Assembly (NCBI RefSeq): GCF_029909975.1
Contig: NZ_CP094516.1
Coordinates: 6,302,501-6,366,500 of the forward strand
Reading direction: 5' to 3'
Origin: Bradyrhizobium sp. ISRA430
Lineage (GTDB): Bacteria > Pseudomonadota > Alphaproteobacteria > Rhizobiales > Xanthobacteraceae
DNA: 64,000 bases
Each line of letters begins with the position of its first letter. The stretch's first letter is position 1. The position numbers and the translations under genes were made by a program. Positions 44,631-52,848 of the stretch are shown piece after piece. The notes under the pieces were generated by a model, which was not told where the DNA came from, made no database searches, and saw only the letters and a program-made list of their open reading frames with translations.

Positions 44631-45720
44631 CCTGGAACAGGTACATGCTGTGCACCATGCGGCCGTCCTCGCGGAGTGTGCCGTTGTCGGTGAAGGCGTC
44701 GCGCACCGGCAGCTCGCGCATCTTGGCCATCACCGTCTTGGTGTCCTTGGTGCCGGCGGCCTGCACCGCCTTGAGATAATGCAGCGTCGCGCTGTAGGTC
44801 GCGGCCTGGTTCATCGTCGGCATGCGCTTGACGCGCTCCATGAAGCGCTTGCCGAAGGCGCGTGTCTTATCGTTGAGATCCCAGTAATAGGCCTCGGTGA
44901 CGATCAACCCCTGCGCGAGCTTCAGCCCCAGGCTGTGCACGTCAGAAATAAACATCACGATCGCCGCGAGGTTCTGGCCGCCGGCGACGATGCCGAACTC
45001 GCCGGCCTGCTTGATCGCATTGATGGTGTCGCCGCCGCCATTAGCAAGCCCGATGATCTTGGCCTTGGAGGCCTGGGCCTGGAGCAGGAACGAGGAGAAA
45101 TCCGCGGTGTTGAGCGGATGCTTGACGCTGCCGAGCACCTTGCCGCCGGCGGCCTTCACCACCTCGCCGGTGTCGCGCTCGATCGAGTGGCCAAAGACAT
45201 AGTCCGCGGTGAGGAAGAACCAGGTGTCGCCGCCATTCTTGACGATGGCGCTGCCGACGGTGTGGGCGTTGGAATAGGTGTCGTAGGTCCAGTGCGCGGT
45301 GTAAGGCGAGCAGGATTTGCCGGTGATGTCGGAGCTCGCCGCATCCGTCACGATCATCACCTTCTCATATTGCTTCGACAGCTCCATCACGGCCAGCGCC
45401 GTGGCCGAGGTCGGCAGGTCGATGATCATGTCGACGCCCTCGGTCTCCCACCATTTGCGCGCGATCGAGGCGGCGACGTCCGGCTTGTTCAGCACGTCGG
45501 CGCTGACCATGTCGATCGGCTTGCCGAACATCTGCCCGCCAAAATCTTCGATCGCCATCTTGGTGGCCTCGACATTGCCCATGCCGCCGATGTCGGAATA
45601 GACCGAGGAGAAGTCGGAGAGCACACCGATCTTGAGCGGGGCCTGCTGGGCGGACGCGGGGGTGATCAGGGCGGCCGACAGCAGGCCGGCCGCAGAAACG
45701 AGTGCTGCGATAGGTCTCAT
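44515..45720 (-). CDS. ABC transporter periplasmic binding protein, branched-chain amino acid (LivK) family
   Basis: This 401-residue protein has a Sec leader (AALVSAAGLLSAALITPASAQ, cleaved near 25) and the type I periplasmic-binding fold: PLKIGVLSDFSSVYSDIGG, then GVDMIIDLPTSATALAVMEL and WFFLTADYVFGHSIERDT. Relatives bind branched amino acids, amides or aromatic acids. No permease or ATPase genes are adjacent. It is divergent from a GntR regulator, with an operator-like palindrome 37-51 bases upstream of its ATG and an acyl-CoA-synthetase-like gene beyond the regulator. The ligand is therefore more likely a carboxylic acid destined for CoA activation than an amino acid, which is inference. 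Confidence 0.9.
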   Translation of the reverse strand: MRPIAALVSAAGLLSAALITPASAQQAPLKIGVLSDFSSVYSDIGGMGNVEATKMAIEDFGGQMFGKPIDMVSADVLNKPDVAASIARKWWETEGVDMIIDLPTSATALAVMELSKQYEKVMIVTDAASSDITGKSCSPYTAHWTYDTYSNAHTVGSAIVKNGGDTWFFLTADYVFGHSIERDTGEVVKAAGGKVLGSVKHPLNTADFSSFLLQAQASKAKIIGLANGGGDTINAIKQAGEFGIVAGGQNLAAIVMFISDVHSLGLKLAQGLIVTEAYYWDLNDKTRAFGKRFMERVKRMPTMNQAATYSATLHYLKAVQAAGTKDTKTVMAKMRELPVRDAFTDNGTLREDGRMVHSMYLFQVKKPEESKGPWDYYKLLAEVPADQAFRPLKDGGCPLVK

Positions 45721-45756
45721 TGAAGCATTTCCTCTTGCGCGGGACTATCCTGCCCC

Positions 45757-45771
45757 CTTTGTCCGACAAAG
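45757..45771. promoter_or_regulatory. GntR operator candidate, left copy
   Basis: CTTTGTC-C-GACAAAG is a perfect odd-centred palindrome, with the TNGTNNNACNA core expected of FCD-type GntR proteins. It lies 37 to 51 bases upstream of the binding-protein start, a position suited to repression. Confidence 0.75.
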
Positions 45772-45856
45772 TTAGGGTCGGGTTCCGACAGAGTCAATTT
45801 GCTGCGCCTGCGGCATAGCATTCGCCATTTGACGCGCATTCCGGTCGGCCCCTATA

Positions 45857-45871
45857 CTTTGTCGGACAATC
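45857..45871. promoter_or_regulatory. GntR operator candidate, right copy
   Basis: CTTTGTC-G-GACAATC repeats the left palindrome with a small change in the outer arm. The two centres are exactly 100 bases apart. It lies just upstream of the regulator's TTG start, so it probably gives autoregulation. Confidence 0.75.
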
Positions 45872-45888
45872 GCCATTGGAGGCAGGTC

Positions 45889-46656
45889 TTGCCCGTCGCG
45901 CCGCTGTTTCGTCCGATCGATGTTGCGCCGGCCTATCAGAAGGTCGCCGACGCCATCGAACGCGAGATCGTCAATGGCCGGATCAAGCCCGGCGATCCCA
46001 TCGGCACCGAGCACGATCTGGTGCGGCAGTTCGGCGTCAATCGCTCGACCATTCGCGAAGGCATTCGCGTGCTCGAGGAGGGCGGACTGATCAAGCGCGA
46101 TTCCTCGCGCCGCCTGCACGCCTGTCTGCCGCGCTACAGCAAGCTCGCGAGTCGCCTCAGCCGAGCGCTGGTCCTGCACGAGGTGACGTTCCGAGAACTC
46201 TACGAGGCCTCGATGACGCTCGAAGTCGCCAGCATCGAAGGCGCGGTGGAGCGGGCGACGGAAGAGAATATCGCCGAGCTCACCGACAATCTCGTGCGCA
46301 GCGAGGCGGTGGTCGGCCATCCCGCAGCGCTGGCCGAATGCGACGCCGAATTCCACGTCCTGGTCGCAAAAGCATCGCAGAACCGCGTGCTCCAGCTCGC
46401 GCGCGAGCCGGCGGCACAATTATTCTATCCGACGACCGAGATGATCGTGACCGGCGTTGCCGAGGGCGGCCCACGCCTGGTCGCCGCCCACCGCCATCTC
46501 ATCGATGCGATCCGCCGCCGCGACCGCGAGGCCGGCGTGCTCTGGACTCGTCGTCACTTGCAGGATTGGCGGCGCGGTTTCGAGAAGATCGCGTCGCTCG
46601 ATCGCTCGGTCGAGCACATGTACATGGAGCATGCGCAGGCGGCGCGGCGCAGATAG
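45889..46656 (+). CDS. GntR-family transcriptional regulator, FCD subfamily
   Basis: This 255-residue regulator has a winged helix (PAYQKVADAIEREIVNGRIK, EHDLVRQFGVNRSTIREGIRVLEEGGLI) and an FCD ligand domain (RELYEASMTLEVASIEGA, ECDAEFHVLVAKASQNRVL). The start is taken as TTG because GGAGG lies six bases upstream and the protein then begins close to the domain. An ATG at 45799 would put the operator inside the coding region and add 30 unconserved residues. It probably represses the divergent binding-protein gene and its own transcript, which includes the ligase gene. Confidence 0.9.
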   Translation: MPVAPLFRPIDVAPAYQKVADAIEREIVNGRIKPGDPIGTEHDLVRQFGVNRSTIREGIRVLEEGGLIKRDSSRRLHACLPRYSKLASRLSRALVLHEVTFRELYEASMTLEVASIEGAVERATEENIAELTDNLVRSEAVVGHPAALAECDAEFHVLVAKASQNRVLQLAREPAAQLFYPTTEMIVTGVAEGGPRLVAAHRHLIDAIRRRDREAGVLWTRRHLQDWRRGFEKIASLDRSVEHMYMEHAQAARRR

Positions 46657-46700
46657 CGCCCCTGGAATTTCAACAAATAAACAAAGTAACGGAGGGACAC

Positions 46701-48314
46701 ATGACCGGCGACATCGCAGCGACCATCTCGAAAGCCCGCGAGCATTCCATCGGCGATCTCCTGCGCCGCTCGGCGGGCCGCGAGCCGAACAAGCTCGCGG
46801 TGAGCTGCGGCAATGTGAGCTGGAGCTTTGCCGAGCTGGACGCGATCTGCAACCGGCTCGGCCGCGGCCTGCTCGGCCTCGGGGTGAAGAAGGGCGACCG
46901 CCTCGCCGTGCTCTCGCGCAATTCGCACGCGTTCGCGGCGCTCCGCTTTGCGGCGGCACGGATCGGCGCGGTGCTGGTGCCGATCAACTTCATGCTCAAT
47001 CCGGACGAGATCAATTTCATCCTGAAGAGCTCCGGCGCAAAGCTGCTCGCGACCGGTCCGGATTTCGTCGAGCCCGCGCGGGCCGCAAGCGCCAGGGATT
47101 GCTCGGTCGAAAAGCTGATCTGGCTGCCGGGCGAGGATCCCGCCACGGCGCCCGCGGGCCTGACCACCTTCGACGATCTCCTGCATGCCGACAGCGCGTT
47201 CCTGGAGGCCTCCATCGACGGCCGCGACCTCGCGCAGATCGTCTACACCAGCGGCACGGAGTCTTTGCCCAAGGGCGCGATGCTGACCCATGAGGCGGTG
47301 ATGTGGCAGTATGTGAGCTGCATCATCGATGGCGGCATGAACGCCGAGGACAAATATCTGCACGCGCTGCCGCTCTATCACTGCGCCCAGCTCGACGTCT
47401 TCCTCGGCCCGCAAATCTATCTTGGCGCCTCCGGCGTGATCACGGGCAAGCCGACCGCCGACAACATCCTGGCCCTGATCCAGGCGCACGGGATCACCTC
47501 CTTTTTCGCGCCGCCGACGATCTGGATCGCGATGCTGCGCTCGCCGAATTTCGACAAGACCGATCTGTCGACGCTGCAGAAGGGCTATTACGGCGCCTCC
47601 ATCATGCCGGTCGAGGTGCTGCTCGAGCTTCAGCGCCGGCTGCCGAACGTCAAGTTCTGGAATTTCTACGGCCAGACCGAGATCGCGCCGCTGGCGACCG
47701 TGCTCCGGCCCGAGGACCAGCTTCGCAAGGCCGGCTCGGCCGGCAAGCCCGTGCTCAATGTCGAGACGCGGGTGGTCAATACCTCGATGGAGGACGTCAA
47801 GGTCGGCGAGGTCGGCGAGATCGTGCACCGCTCGCCGCATCTGCTGTCCGGCTATTACAATGATCCCGTGAAGACCGCCGCGGCGTTCGCGGGCGGCTGG
47901 TTTCACTCCGGCGATCTCGCCACCGTCGATGCCGAGGGCCACATCACCGTGGTCGACCGCGTCAAGGACATGATCAAGACCGGCGGCGAGAATGTCGCGA
48001 GCCGCGAGGTCGAGGAGATGGTCTACCGCATTCCGGCGGTCTCGGAGGTTGCCGTGGTCGGCCTGCCCGATCCGCGCTGGATCGAGGCGGTGACCGCGAT
48101 CGTCGTGGTGAAGGCCGGTGAGACGCTCGATGAGGACGCCGTCATCAGGCACTGCGCCGGCCAGATGGCACATTTCAAGGTGCCCAAGCGTGTCATTTTC
48201 GTCGACAGCCTGCCGAAGAACCCCAGCGGCAAGCTGCTCAAGCGCGAGCTACGCCAACGCTTCGTCGGCGGCGAGACGCTCGACAAGGCGATCCAGAAGA
48301 ATTTCGGAACGTGA
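46701..48314 (+). CDS. AMP-forming acyl-CoA synthetase/ligase family protein
   Basis: This 537-residue adenylating enzyme activates a carboxylic acid to acyl-CoA. Visible motifs are the P-loop-like YTSGTESLPKGAMLTH near 175, FYGQTE near 320, WFHSGDLATVDAEGHI near 410 with the ribose-binding Asp, DRVKDMIKTGGENV, and the catalytic Lys in PKNPSGKLLKREL near the end. The substrate could be a fatty, aryl or feruloyl-type acid. GGAGGG precedes the ATG. It follows the GntR regulator by 44 bases and is probably co-transcribed and repressed with it. Confidence 0.92.
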   Translation: MTGDIAATISKAREHSIGDLLRRSAGREPNKLAVSCGNVSWSFAELDAICNRLGRGLLGLGVKKGDRLAVLSRNSHAFAALRFAAARIGAVLVPINFMLNPDEINFILKSSGAKLLATGPDFVEPARAASARDCSVEKLIWLPGEDPATAPAGLTTFDDLLHADSAFLEASIDGRDLAQIVYTSGTESLPKGAMLTHEAVMWQYVSCIIDGGMNAEDKYLHALPLYHCAQLDVFLGPQIYLGASGVITGKPTADNILALIQAHGITSFFAPPTIWIAMLRSPNFDKTDLSTLQKGYYGASIMPVEVLLELQRRLPNVKFWNFYGQTEIAPLATVLRPEDQLRKAGSAGKPVLNVETRVVNTSMEDVKVGEVGEIVHRSPHLLSGYYNDPVKTAAAFAGGWFHSGDLATVDAEGHITVVDRVKDMIKTGGENVASREVEEMVYRIPAVSEVAVVGLPDPRWIEAVTAIVVVKAGETLDEDAVIRHCAGQMAHFKVPKRVIFVDSLPKNPSGKLLKRELRQRFVGGETLDKAIQKNFGT

Positions 48315-48345
48315 TGCGCCTGTTCCGAGGTCGCGGTATCGTTCG

Positions 48346-48369
48346 CCTCTCCCCGCAAGCGGGGAGAGG
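48346..48369. terminator. terminator-like hairpin between convergent genes
   Basis: CCTCTCCCCGC and GCGGGGAGAGG form a perfect 11-bp stem with an AA loop. It sits in the 64-base gap between the ligase and the MFS transporter and is another CTCCCC/GGGGAG element. Confidence 0.75.
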
Positions 48370-48378
48370 AGGAAGAAC

Positions 48379-49581
48379 TCAATACTTCTTCACCGCAGCC
48401 CCGAACGCCAGCCACAGCGCCACCGATGCCAGCCCAAAGCCGCCGAGTAGCAGAAATGTGGGACCGTAGCCGACCCATTGCGCGATCCAGCCGCCGAGTG
48501 CAGGGCTTAAGCTCGCGCCGACGCCCTGCACGGTGATGACGGCGCCTTGGCCGAGATTGACGCGGCCGGTGCCGCTGAGCGATCGCGCGACCATGCCGGG
48601 GACGGCGACCGTCTGAAGTCCGGTGCCGATGCCGTCGAGCACCTGCATCGGCACGACGCCCCACCATCCCGTGACGAAGAACGCGAGCACGCCGCGGATG
48701 GGCAGGAACATGAACGAGACCAGGATCACCGGCCAGTAGTTTCGCTTGCCCGCCACGTGCATGGCGATCAGCGAGGTGGGGATCATCACGCCTTGCGCGA
48801 CCACGATGGTGGTGGCGACGAAGCTCGGCCCGTTGGCCTGGCTCTCGGCCACCGCCGCAAGTCCGTAGAGCGGCACGATCGCGGCGTTACCGAGATGGAA
48901 CAGGGCGAGCGCCAGTGCCAGGACGAGCGGCGGCTTGTGCTTGAGGAGCACCGACATGCCGCTCGGCGGGCTGTCGGGGTCGTCTTCCCGACAACCGCGC
49001 GCGGCGTGGTTGTCGATCGCCTTGGCCGGAATCATCAGCATGCACGCAATCGCGATGGCGCCGAACGCGGCCGCCAGCACGAACACGGCGCCGTAGCCGA
49101 ATTTGTAGCCGAGATAGCCCGACAAGGCCGCGCCGACCATGTTGCCGGCGTGGTTGAACGCCTGGTTGCGTCCATTCAGCGCATTGAAGCCCTTCTGCTT
49201 GGCGATGCCGAGCGTGATGCCGGTCACCGCCGGAACGATGGCGGCGCTTGCCAGCGATTGTGCGACTTGCGAGAACGTGACCGCCCAGAAATTCTGGGAG
49301 ATCAGGATGATCGCCGAAGCGGCGACCACGCAGATGCCGGGAATGACGACCCACAGCCGCTTGTTGCGGCTGGCATCGATGAAGCCGCCGACCGGCGTCG
49401 TGATCAGCATTCCCGCGACATTTCCGATCGTCATCGCCGTGCCGATCAGTCCGCTCGCCCAACCGCGCTCCTGCAGGAACACGCCGATGAACGGCCCGAT
49501 GCCCGACTGCATGTCGGCCATGAAGAAGTTGAGCGCGAACAGCGGCCAGAGGCGTAGCGGGGAGGGGGAGCGCGATGTCAT
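48379..49581 (-). CDS. MFS transporter
   Basis: This 400-residue protein of twelve helices opens LRLWPLFALNFFMADMQSGIGPFIGVFL. It has the MFS loop motif in TTPVGGFIDASRNKRLW (between helices 2 and 3) and the glycine-rich QGVGASLSPALGGWIAQWVG in the C-terminal half. A hydrophilic central loop (DNHAARGCREDDPDSPPSG) splits the halves. It is likely a proton-coupled exporter or importer; the substrate is unknown. It is convergent with the ligase operon and stands alone on its strand. Confidence 0.9.
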   Translation of the reverse strand: MTSRSPSPLRLWPLFALNFFMADMQSGIGPFIGVFLQERGWASGLIGTAMTIGNVAGMLITTPVGGFIDASRNKRLWVVIPGICVVAASAIILISQNFWAVTFSQVAQSLASAAIVPAVTGITLGIAKQKGFNALNGRNQAFNHAGNMVGAALSGYLGYKFGYGAVFVLAAAFGAIAIACMLMIPAKAIDNHAARGCREDDPDSPPSGMSVLLKHKPPLVLALALALFHLGNAAIVPLYGLAAVAESQANGPSFVATTIVVAQGVMIPTSLIAMHVAGKRNYWPVILVSFMFLPIRGVLAFFVTGWWGVVPMQVLDGIGTGLQTVAVPGMVARSLSGTGRVNLGQGAVITVQGVGASLSPALGGWIAQWVGYGPTFLLLGGFGLASVALWLAFGAAVKKY

Positions 49582-49769
49582 CGAAACGCTGAACGTGATA
49601 CTGTCAAATCGAATTTGGTCTCGTGCAATGGTGATAACGAGCTTCAGTTGATCGCGCCGGCGCGGACGAAGACCTAACCGGCGGTGATCGCGTTGGTTCC
49701 GTCCCCCTTGCGGTCACGGCGTCGCGGTGTCACCTCATTGCTATCCCGTCGTCTCTTTCGGATCACGCC

Positions 49770-50573
49770 ATGCCCCTCTGGACCTGCGAAACCTGCGGCG
49801 CGCAATTCCCGAACGGCGGGACGCCGCCGACCTCCTGTCCGATCTGCGAAGATGAGCGGCAGTTCGTGAACTGGAACGGACAGACCTTCCTCACCCGAGA
49901 GACGCTGGCCGAGCGCCATCGCCTGGTCTGGCGCGACGATCTCGGCCTCACCGGCCTCGCGCTCGAGCCGAGCTTTGCGATTGGCCAGCGCGCGCTGTTG
50001 GTGCCGCTCGGCGACGGCTGTGTGATGTGGGACTGCGTGCCGCTGGCAACGCCGGAGGCGATCGCGCAGGTGCGCACCCTCGGCGGGCTGAAGGCGATCG
50101 CGATATCGCATCCGCATTACTATGGCGCGCTTGCCGATTGGAGCGAGGCGTTCGGCGGCATTCCGGTCTATCTGCACGCGGATGATCGCCAATGGGTGAC
50201 GCGCCCCCATGCCTCGATCGTGCACTGGACCGGGAATAGCAATCGCATCTCGGACGACGTGCTGCTCCTGCGCACCGGCGGCCACTTCGCAGGCGCCACC
50301 ATGCTGCATTGGTCACGCGGCGCGGAGGGCAAAGGCGCGCTGCTTACCGGCGACATCGCGCAGGTGACGATGGACCGCCGCTTCGTCAGCTTCATGTATT
50401 CCTATCCGAACTACATGCCGCTCAATGCCGCCGCGGTGCACCGCATCGCTGCCGCGGTCGCGCCGCTCACCTTCGACCGCATCTACGGCGCCTGGTGGGG
50501 ACGCAACATCGCTGAAGGCGCCAAGGCCGCGTTCGTGGCATCGGTGGAGCGATATATCGCGGCCATCGCCTAA
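49770..50573 (+). CDS. MBL-fold protein with N-terminal zinc ribbon and incomplete metal site
   Basis: This 267-residue protein begins with a rubredoxin/zinc-ribbon-like knuckle (Cys6, Cys9, Cys23, Cys26: CETCG and CPIC). It continues into a metallo-beta-lactamase-like fold. The usual HxHxDH motif reads SHPHYYGALADW, keeping the first two His but replacing the Asp-His pair by Tyr-Gly; later ligands (GGHFAGATMLHW and LTGDIAQV) remain. It may bind a single metal or have a non-hydrolytic role. A C-terminal conserved stretch is FDRIYGAWWGRNIAEGAKAA. It lies upstream of a MetX-like hydrolase on the same strand, but an operator sits between them. Confidence 0.85.
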   Translation: MPLWTCETCGAQFPNGGTPPTSCPICEDERQFVNWNGQTFLTRETLAERHRLVWRDDLGLTGLALEPSFAIGQRALLVPLGDGCVMWDCVPLATPEAIAQVRTLGGLKAIAISHPHYYGALADWSEAFGGIPVYLHADDRQWVTRPHASIVHWTGNSNRISDDVLLLRTGGHFAGATMLHWSRGAEGKGALLTGDIAQVTMDRRFVSFMYSYPNYMPLNAAAVHRIAAAVAPLTFDRIYGAWWGRNIAEGAKAAFVASVERYIAAIA

Positions 50574-50610
50574 AGCCGCGCGTGGATCAGAATGCGTCTT
50601 GCCTTCGCCA

Positions 50611-50637
50611 AATAACTGTACTAATAGTACAGTTATT
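50611..50637. promoter_or_regulatory. perfect 27-bp AT-rich palindrome, probable TetR operator
   Basis: Arms AATAACTGTACTA and TAGTACAGTTATT are exactly complementary around a single A. It is strongly AT-rich in GC-rich surroundings and lies about 100 bases upstream of the hydrolase-desaturase gene pair. The inner GTACTAATAGTAC form resembles sites of TetR-family regulators, and one is encoded 2.8 kb away beyond the desaturase. Confidence 0.8.
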
Positions 50638-50733
50638 AAGCGCGGCGCAACGATGCGTTTGCTGGTTAGGCATGATCGATGCATCGTCGTTTCAGCGGCG
50701 CGTTCTGTGGCCGCGCGAGCGGGAGTTGGGCGC

Positions 50734-51750
50734 ATGATGACGCAGCGCGACTACGAGATATTCGAGGCCGGCGACGTCACGCTTCAGTCGGGCACAGTCT
50801 TCCCCGCGATGAGGCTCGCCTACAAGACCTATGGCACGTTGAGCCCGGCGAGGGACAACGTCATCCTCTATCCGACCTCGTTCAGCGCGCAGCACTACGA
50901 CACCGAGTGGCTGATCCAGGTGGGCGGCGCGCTCGATCCCGAGCGCTACTTCATCATCATTCCGAACCTGTTCGGCAACGGCCTGTCGTCCTCGCCGTCG
51001 AACTCCGCCGCGCCGTTCCCGAAACTGACCTATCACGATGCGATCGCGGTCCAGCACCGTCTGCTCACCGAGCGCTTCGGCATCTCAAAGCTCGCGCTGG
51101 TCTATGGCTGGTCCATGGGTGCGATGCAGGCCTATCATTGGGCAGCTTCTCATCCTGATATGGTCGAGCGCGCCGCGGTGGTCTGCGGCAGCGCCCGCTG
51201 CGCGCCCTATAATCATGTTTTTCTCGAAGGCGTGAAGGCCGCGCTGACCGCCGATCCCGCCTTCCGCGATGGCCGCTTCGTCGAAAGACCCGTCGCCGGC
51301 TTCCGCGCGATGGGGCGGGTCTATGCCGGCTGGGCGATGTCGCACGGCTTCTATCGCGACGAGGTCTGGCGCGAGGCCGGCTTCACCTCGCTGGAAGACT
51401 ATCTCGTCCGCGCCTGGGACGGCACCTTCGCGCGGCGCGACGCTAACGATCTCCTGGCGCAGATCGATATCTGGCAGAACGGCGACATCGGCCGCTGCGC
51501 CGCCTTCGGCGACGATTTCGACCGCGCGCTCGCGGCGATCAAGGCGCATATACTGCTGATGCCGGGCGCGACCGATGGCTACTTCGATGTGCGCGACAAT
51601 GAGGACGAACTCGGCCGGCTCGCGGGCGCCCGCTCCGCGGTGCTGCATCCGATCCCGTCGATCCACGGCCATCGCGCCGGCAATCCGGTCAACAATCCGC
51701 GCGATCACGCCTTCATCAAGGCGGAGATTGCCGAGCTTCTCCGCAAGTAA
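50734..51750 (+). CDS. alpha/beta hydrolase, homoserine O-acetyltransferase (MetX)-like
   Basis: This protein of 338 residues follows the MetX fold: LQSGTVFPAMRLAYKTYGTL at the N-terminus, NLFGNGLSSSPSN, the nucleophile elbow VYGWSMGAMQAYHWA (Ser in GWSMG), a late Asp (PGATDGYFDVRDNE) and a catalytic His in IPSIHGHRAGNP. True MetX has GGSMGGMQ at the elbow, so this belongs to the divergent esterase/acyltransferase branch. GGGAG precedes the ATG chosen; a farther ATG at 50653 is possible. It is followed 15 bases later by a fatty-acid desaturase, suggesting a lipid-linked role. Confidence 0.87.
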   Translation: MMTQRDYEIFEAGDVTLQSGTVFPAMRLAYKTYGTLSPARDNVILYPTSFSAQHYDTEWLIQVGGALDPERYFIIIPNLFGNGLSSSPSNSAAPFPKLTYHDAIAVQHRLLTERFGISKLALVYGWSMGAMQAYHWAASHPDMVERAAVVCGSARCAPYNHVFLEGVKAALTADPAFRDGRFVERPVAGFRAMGRVYAGWAMSHGFYRDEVWREAGFTSLEDYLVRAWDGTFARRDANDLLAQIDIWQNGDIGRCAAFGDDFDRALAAIKAHILLMPGATDGYFDVRDNEDELGRLAGARSAVLHPIPSIHGHRAGNPVNNPRDHAFIKAEIAELLRK

Positions 51751-51765
51751 CGCGAGGCGCCGATC

Positions 51766-52710
51766 ATGACTGACGCAACCGTCTCAAAGCCCGGCCACCG
51801 CCTGAAGCCGCTGACGCCGGCGATGCTGCGTGAATTGTCGGTCCGCTCCAACCTCAAGGGTTCTGTGCGCAGCCTCGGCCATTATGGCGTGATCGTGCTG
51901 GTCGGCGCGCTGATCTGGAAGGTCGATTCAAGCTATGGTGTGCTGCGGGCGCTGCCGCTGATGGCGGTGCAGGGTTACTTCGTCGCCTTCCTGTTCATGG
52001 CGGTGCACGAGACCGCGCATAAGACGGCTTTCAGGAGTCGCGGCCTCAACCTCGCGGTCGGCTATCTCTCGGCCTTCACGATCGGATTGCCTTACGAATA
52101 TTACTGCCTGTTTCACTGGGACCACCATCGCTACACCCAGGATCCGGAGAAGGATCCGGAGCTGATCGTCGGCGTAAAGCCGACATCCGATACGCAGCTC
52201 GCGATCGCCTATAGCGGCCTGCTCCAGGTCGCCGGCCGTCTCCGGCTGATGCTCGGCCATGCCGTCACCGGCAAGGTCACCGTGCCCTGGATCCCAGCGA
52301 ACAAGCGCGCCATCATCGTTCTCGAAGCGCGCGCCTATCTCGCGCTCTATATCGCGCTGCTCGCGATGTCGCTGTGGTTCTCCTCTGCGCTGCTGCTCTG
52401 GGTCTGGATTATCCCGCTGCTCATCGGGCAATTCTTCCTGCGGCCGTATCTCTATGCCGAGCATACCGGGTGCGAGCGCACCCGCAGCGCCTTCCACAAC
52501 ACCCGCACCACCTATACCGGCGCCATCGTCAAATGGTTCGCGTGGAACATGCCCTACCACGTCGAGCACCACGCCTATCCCACGATCCCGTTTCACGCGC
52601 TGCCGAAGCTCAATGGCATCGTCGACGACGAGATCATCTATCGCGGCCGCGGCTACATCAGGACGACGCGCGAGACCTGGGCCTGGTTTCGCGGGCAGCG
52701 GCAGGGGTGA
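51766..52710 (+). CDS. membrane fatty-acid desaturase
   Basis: This 314-residue membrane protein has the three His boxes of di-iron desaturases: HETAHKTAF near 83, HWDHHRY near 123 and HVEHHAYP near 268. Paired helices lie between them (YFVAFLFMAVHE, YLALYIALLAMSLWFSSALL). It inserts a double bond in acyl lipids or a related carrier-bound chain, using electrons from a ferredoxin or cytochrome. The gene follows a MetX-like hydrolase by 15 bases and is convergent with a TetR regulator. Control through the AT palindrome upstream is likely. Confidence 0.92.
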   Translation: MTDATVSKPGHRLKPLTPAMLRELSVRSNLKGSVRSLGHYGVIVLVGALIWKVDSSYGVLRALPLMAVQGYFVAFLFMAVHETAHKTAFRSRGLNLAVGYLSAFTIGLPYEYYCLFHWDHHRYTQDPEKDPELIVGVKPTSDTQLAIAYSGLLQVAGRLRLMLGHAVTGKVTVPWIPANKRAIIVLEARAYLALYIALLAMSLWFSSALLLWVWIIPLLIGQFFLRPYLYAEHTGCERTRSAFHNTRTTYTGAIVKWFAWNMPYHVEHHAYPTIPFHALPKLNGIVDDEIIYRGRGYIRTTRETWAWFRGQRQG

Positions 52711-52734
52711 GGCGGGATTGCGCGACGAATACCC

Positions 52735-52848
52735 GTTGCCGCTGTTTTGCCCGACGTGTCAAACGGTTTTGCGGGCGCGCGAGGCATCGTTCCGCTCTGC
52801 CAAGCTACTTTGCATGGGGTTGTTTTTCAGATTTTCACAGGGGGCGGC
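52735..52848. repeat. dispersed repeat CTACYTTGCATGGGG, copy 2
   Basis: CTACTTTGCATGGGGTTG followed by TTTT at 52805-52826 matches the copy near 5028 at all but one base. Just upstream lies TGCCCGACGTGTCAAACGG. The block fills the gap between the convergent desaturase and TetR genes. Confidence 0.7.

Noticed and set aside
45799..45888. ATG-started N-terminal extension of the second GntR regulator
   Set aside because: It would place an operator palindrome inside the coding region and adds unconserved residues; TTG with GGAGG six bases upstream is better.
46554..48173. 539-codon open frame on minus strand
   Set aside because: It is a mirror of the acyl-CoA ligase gene, with no motif and no start signal.
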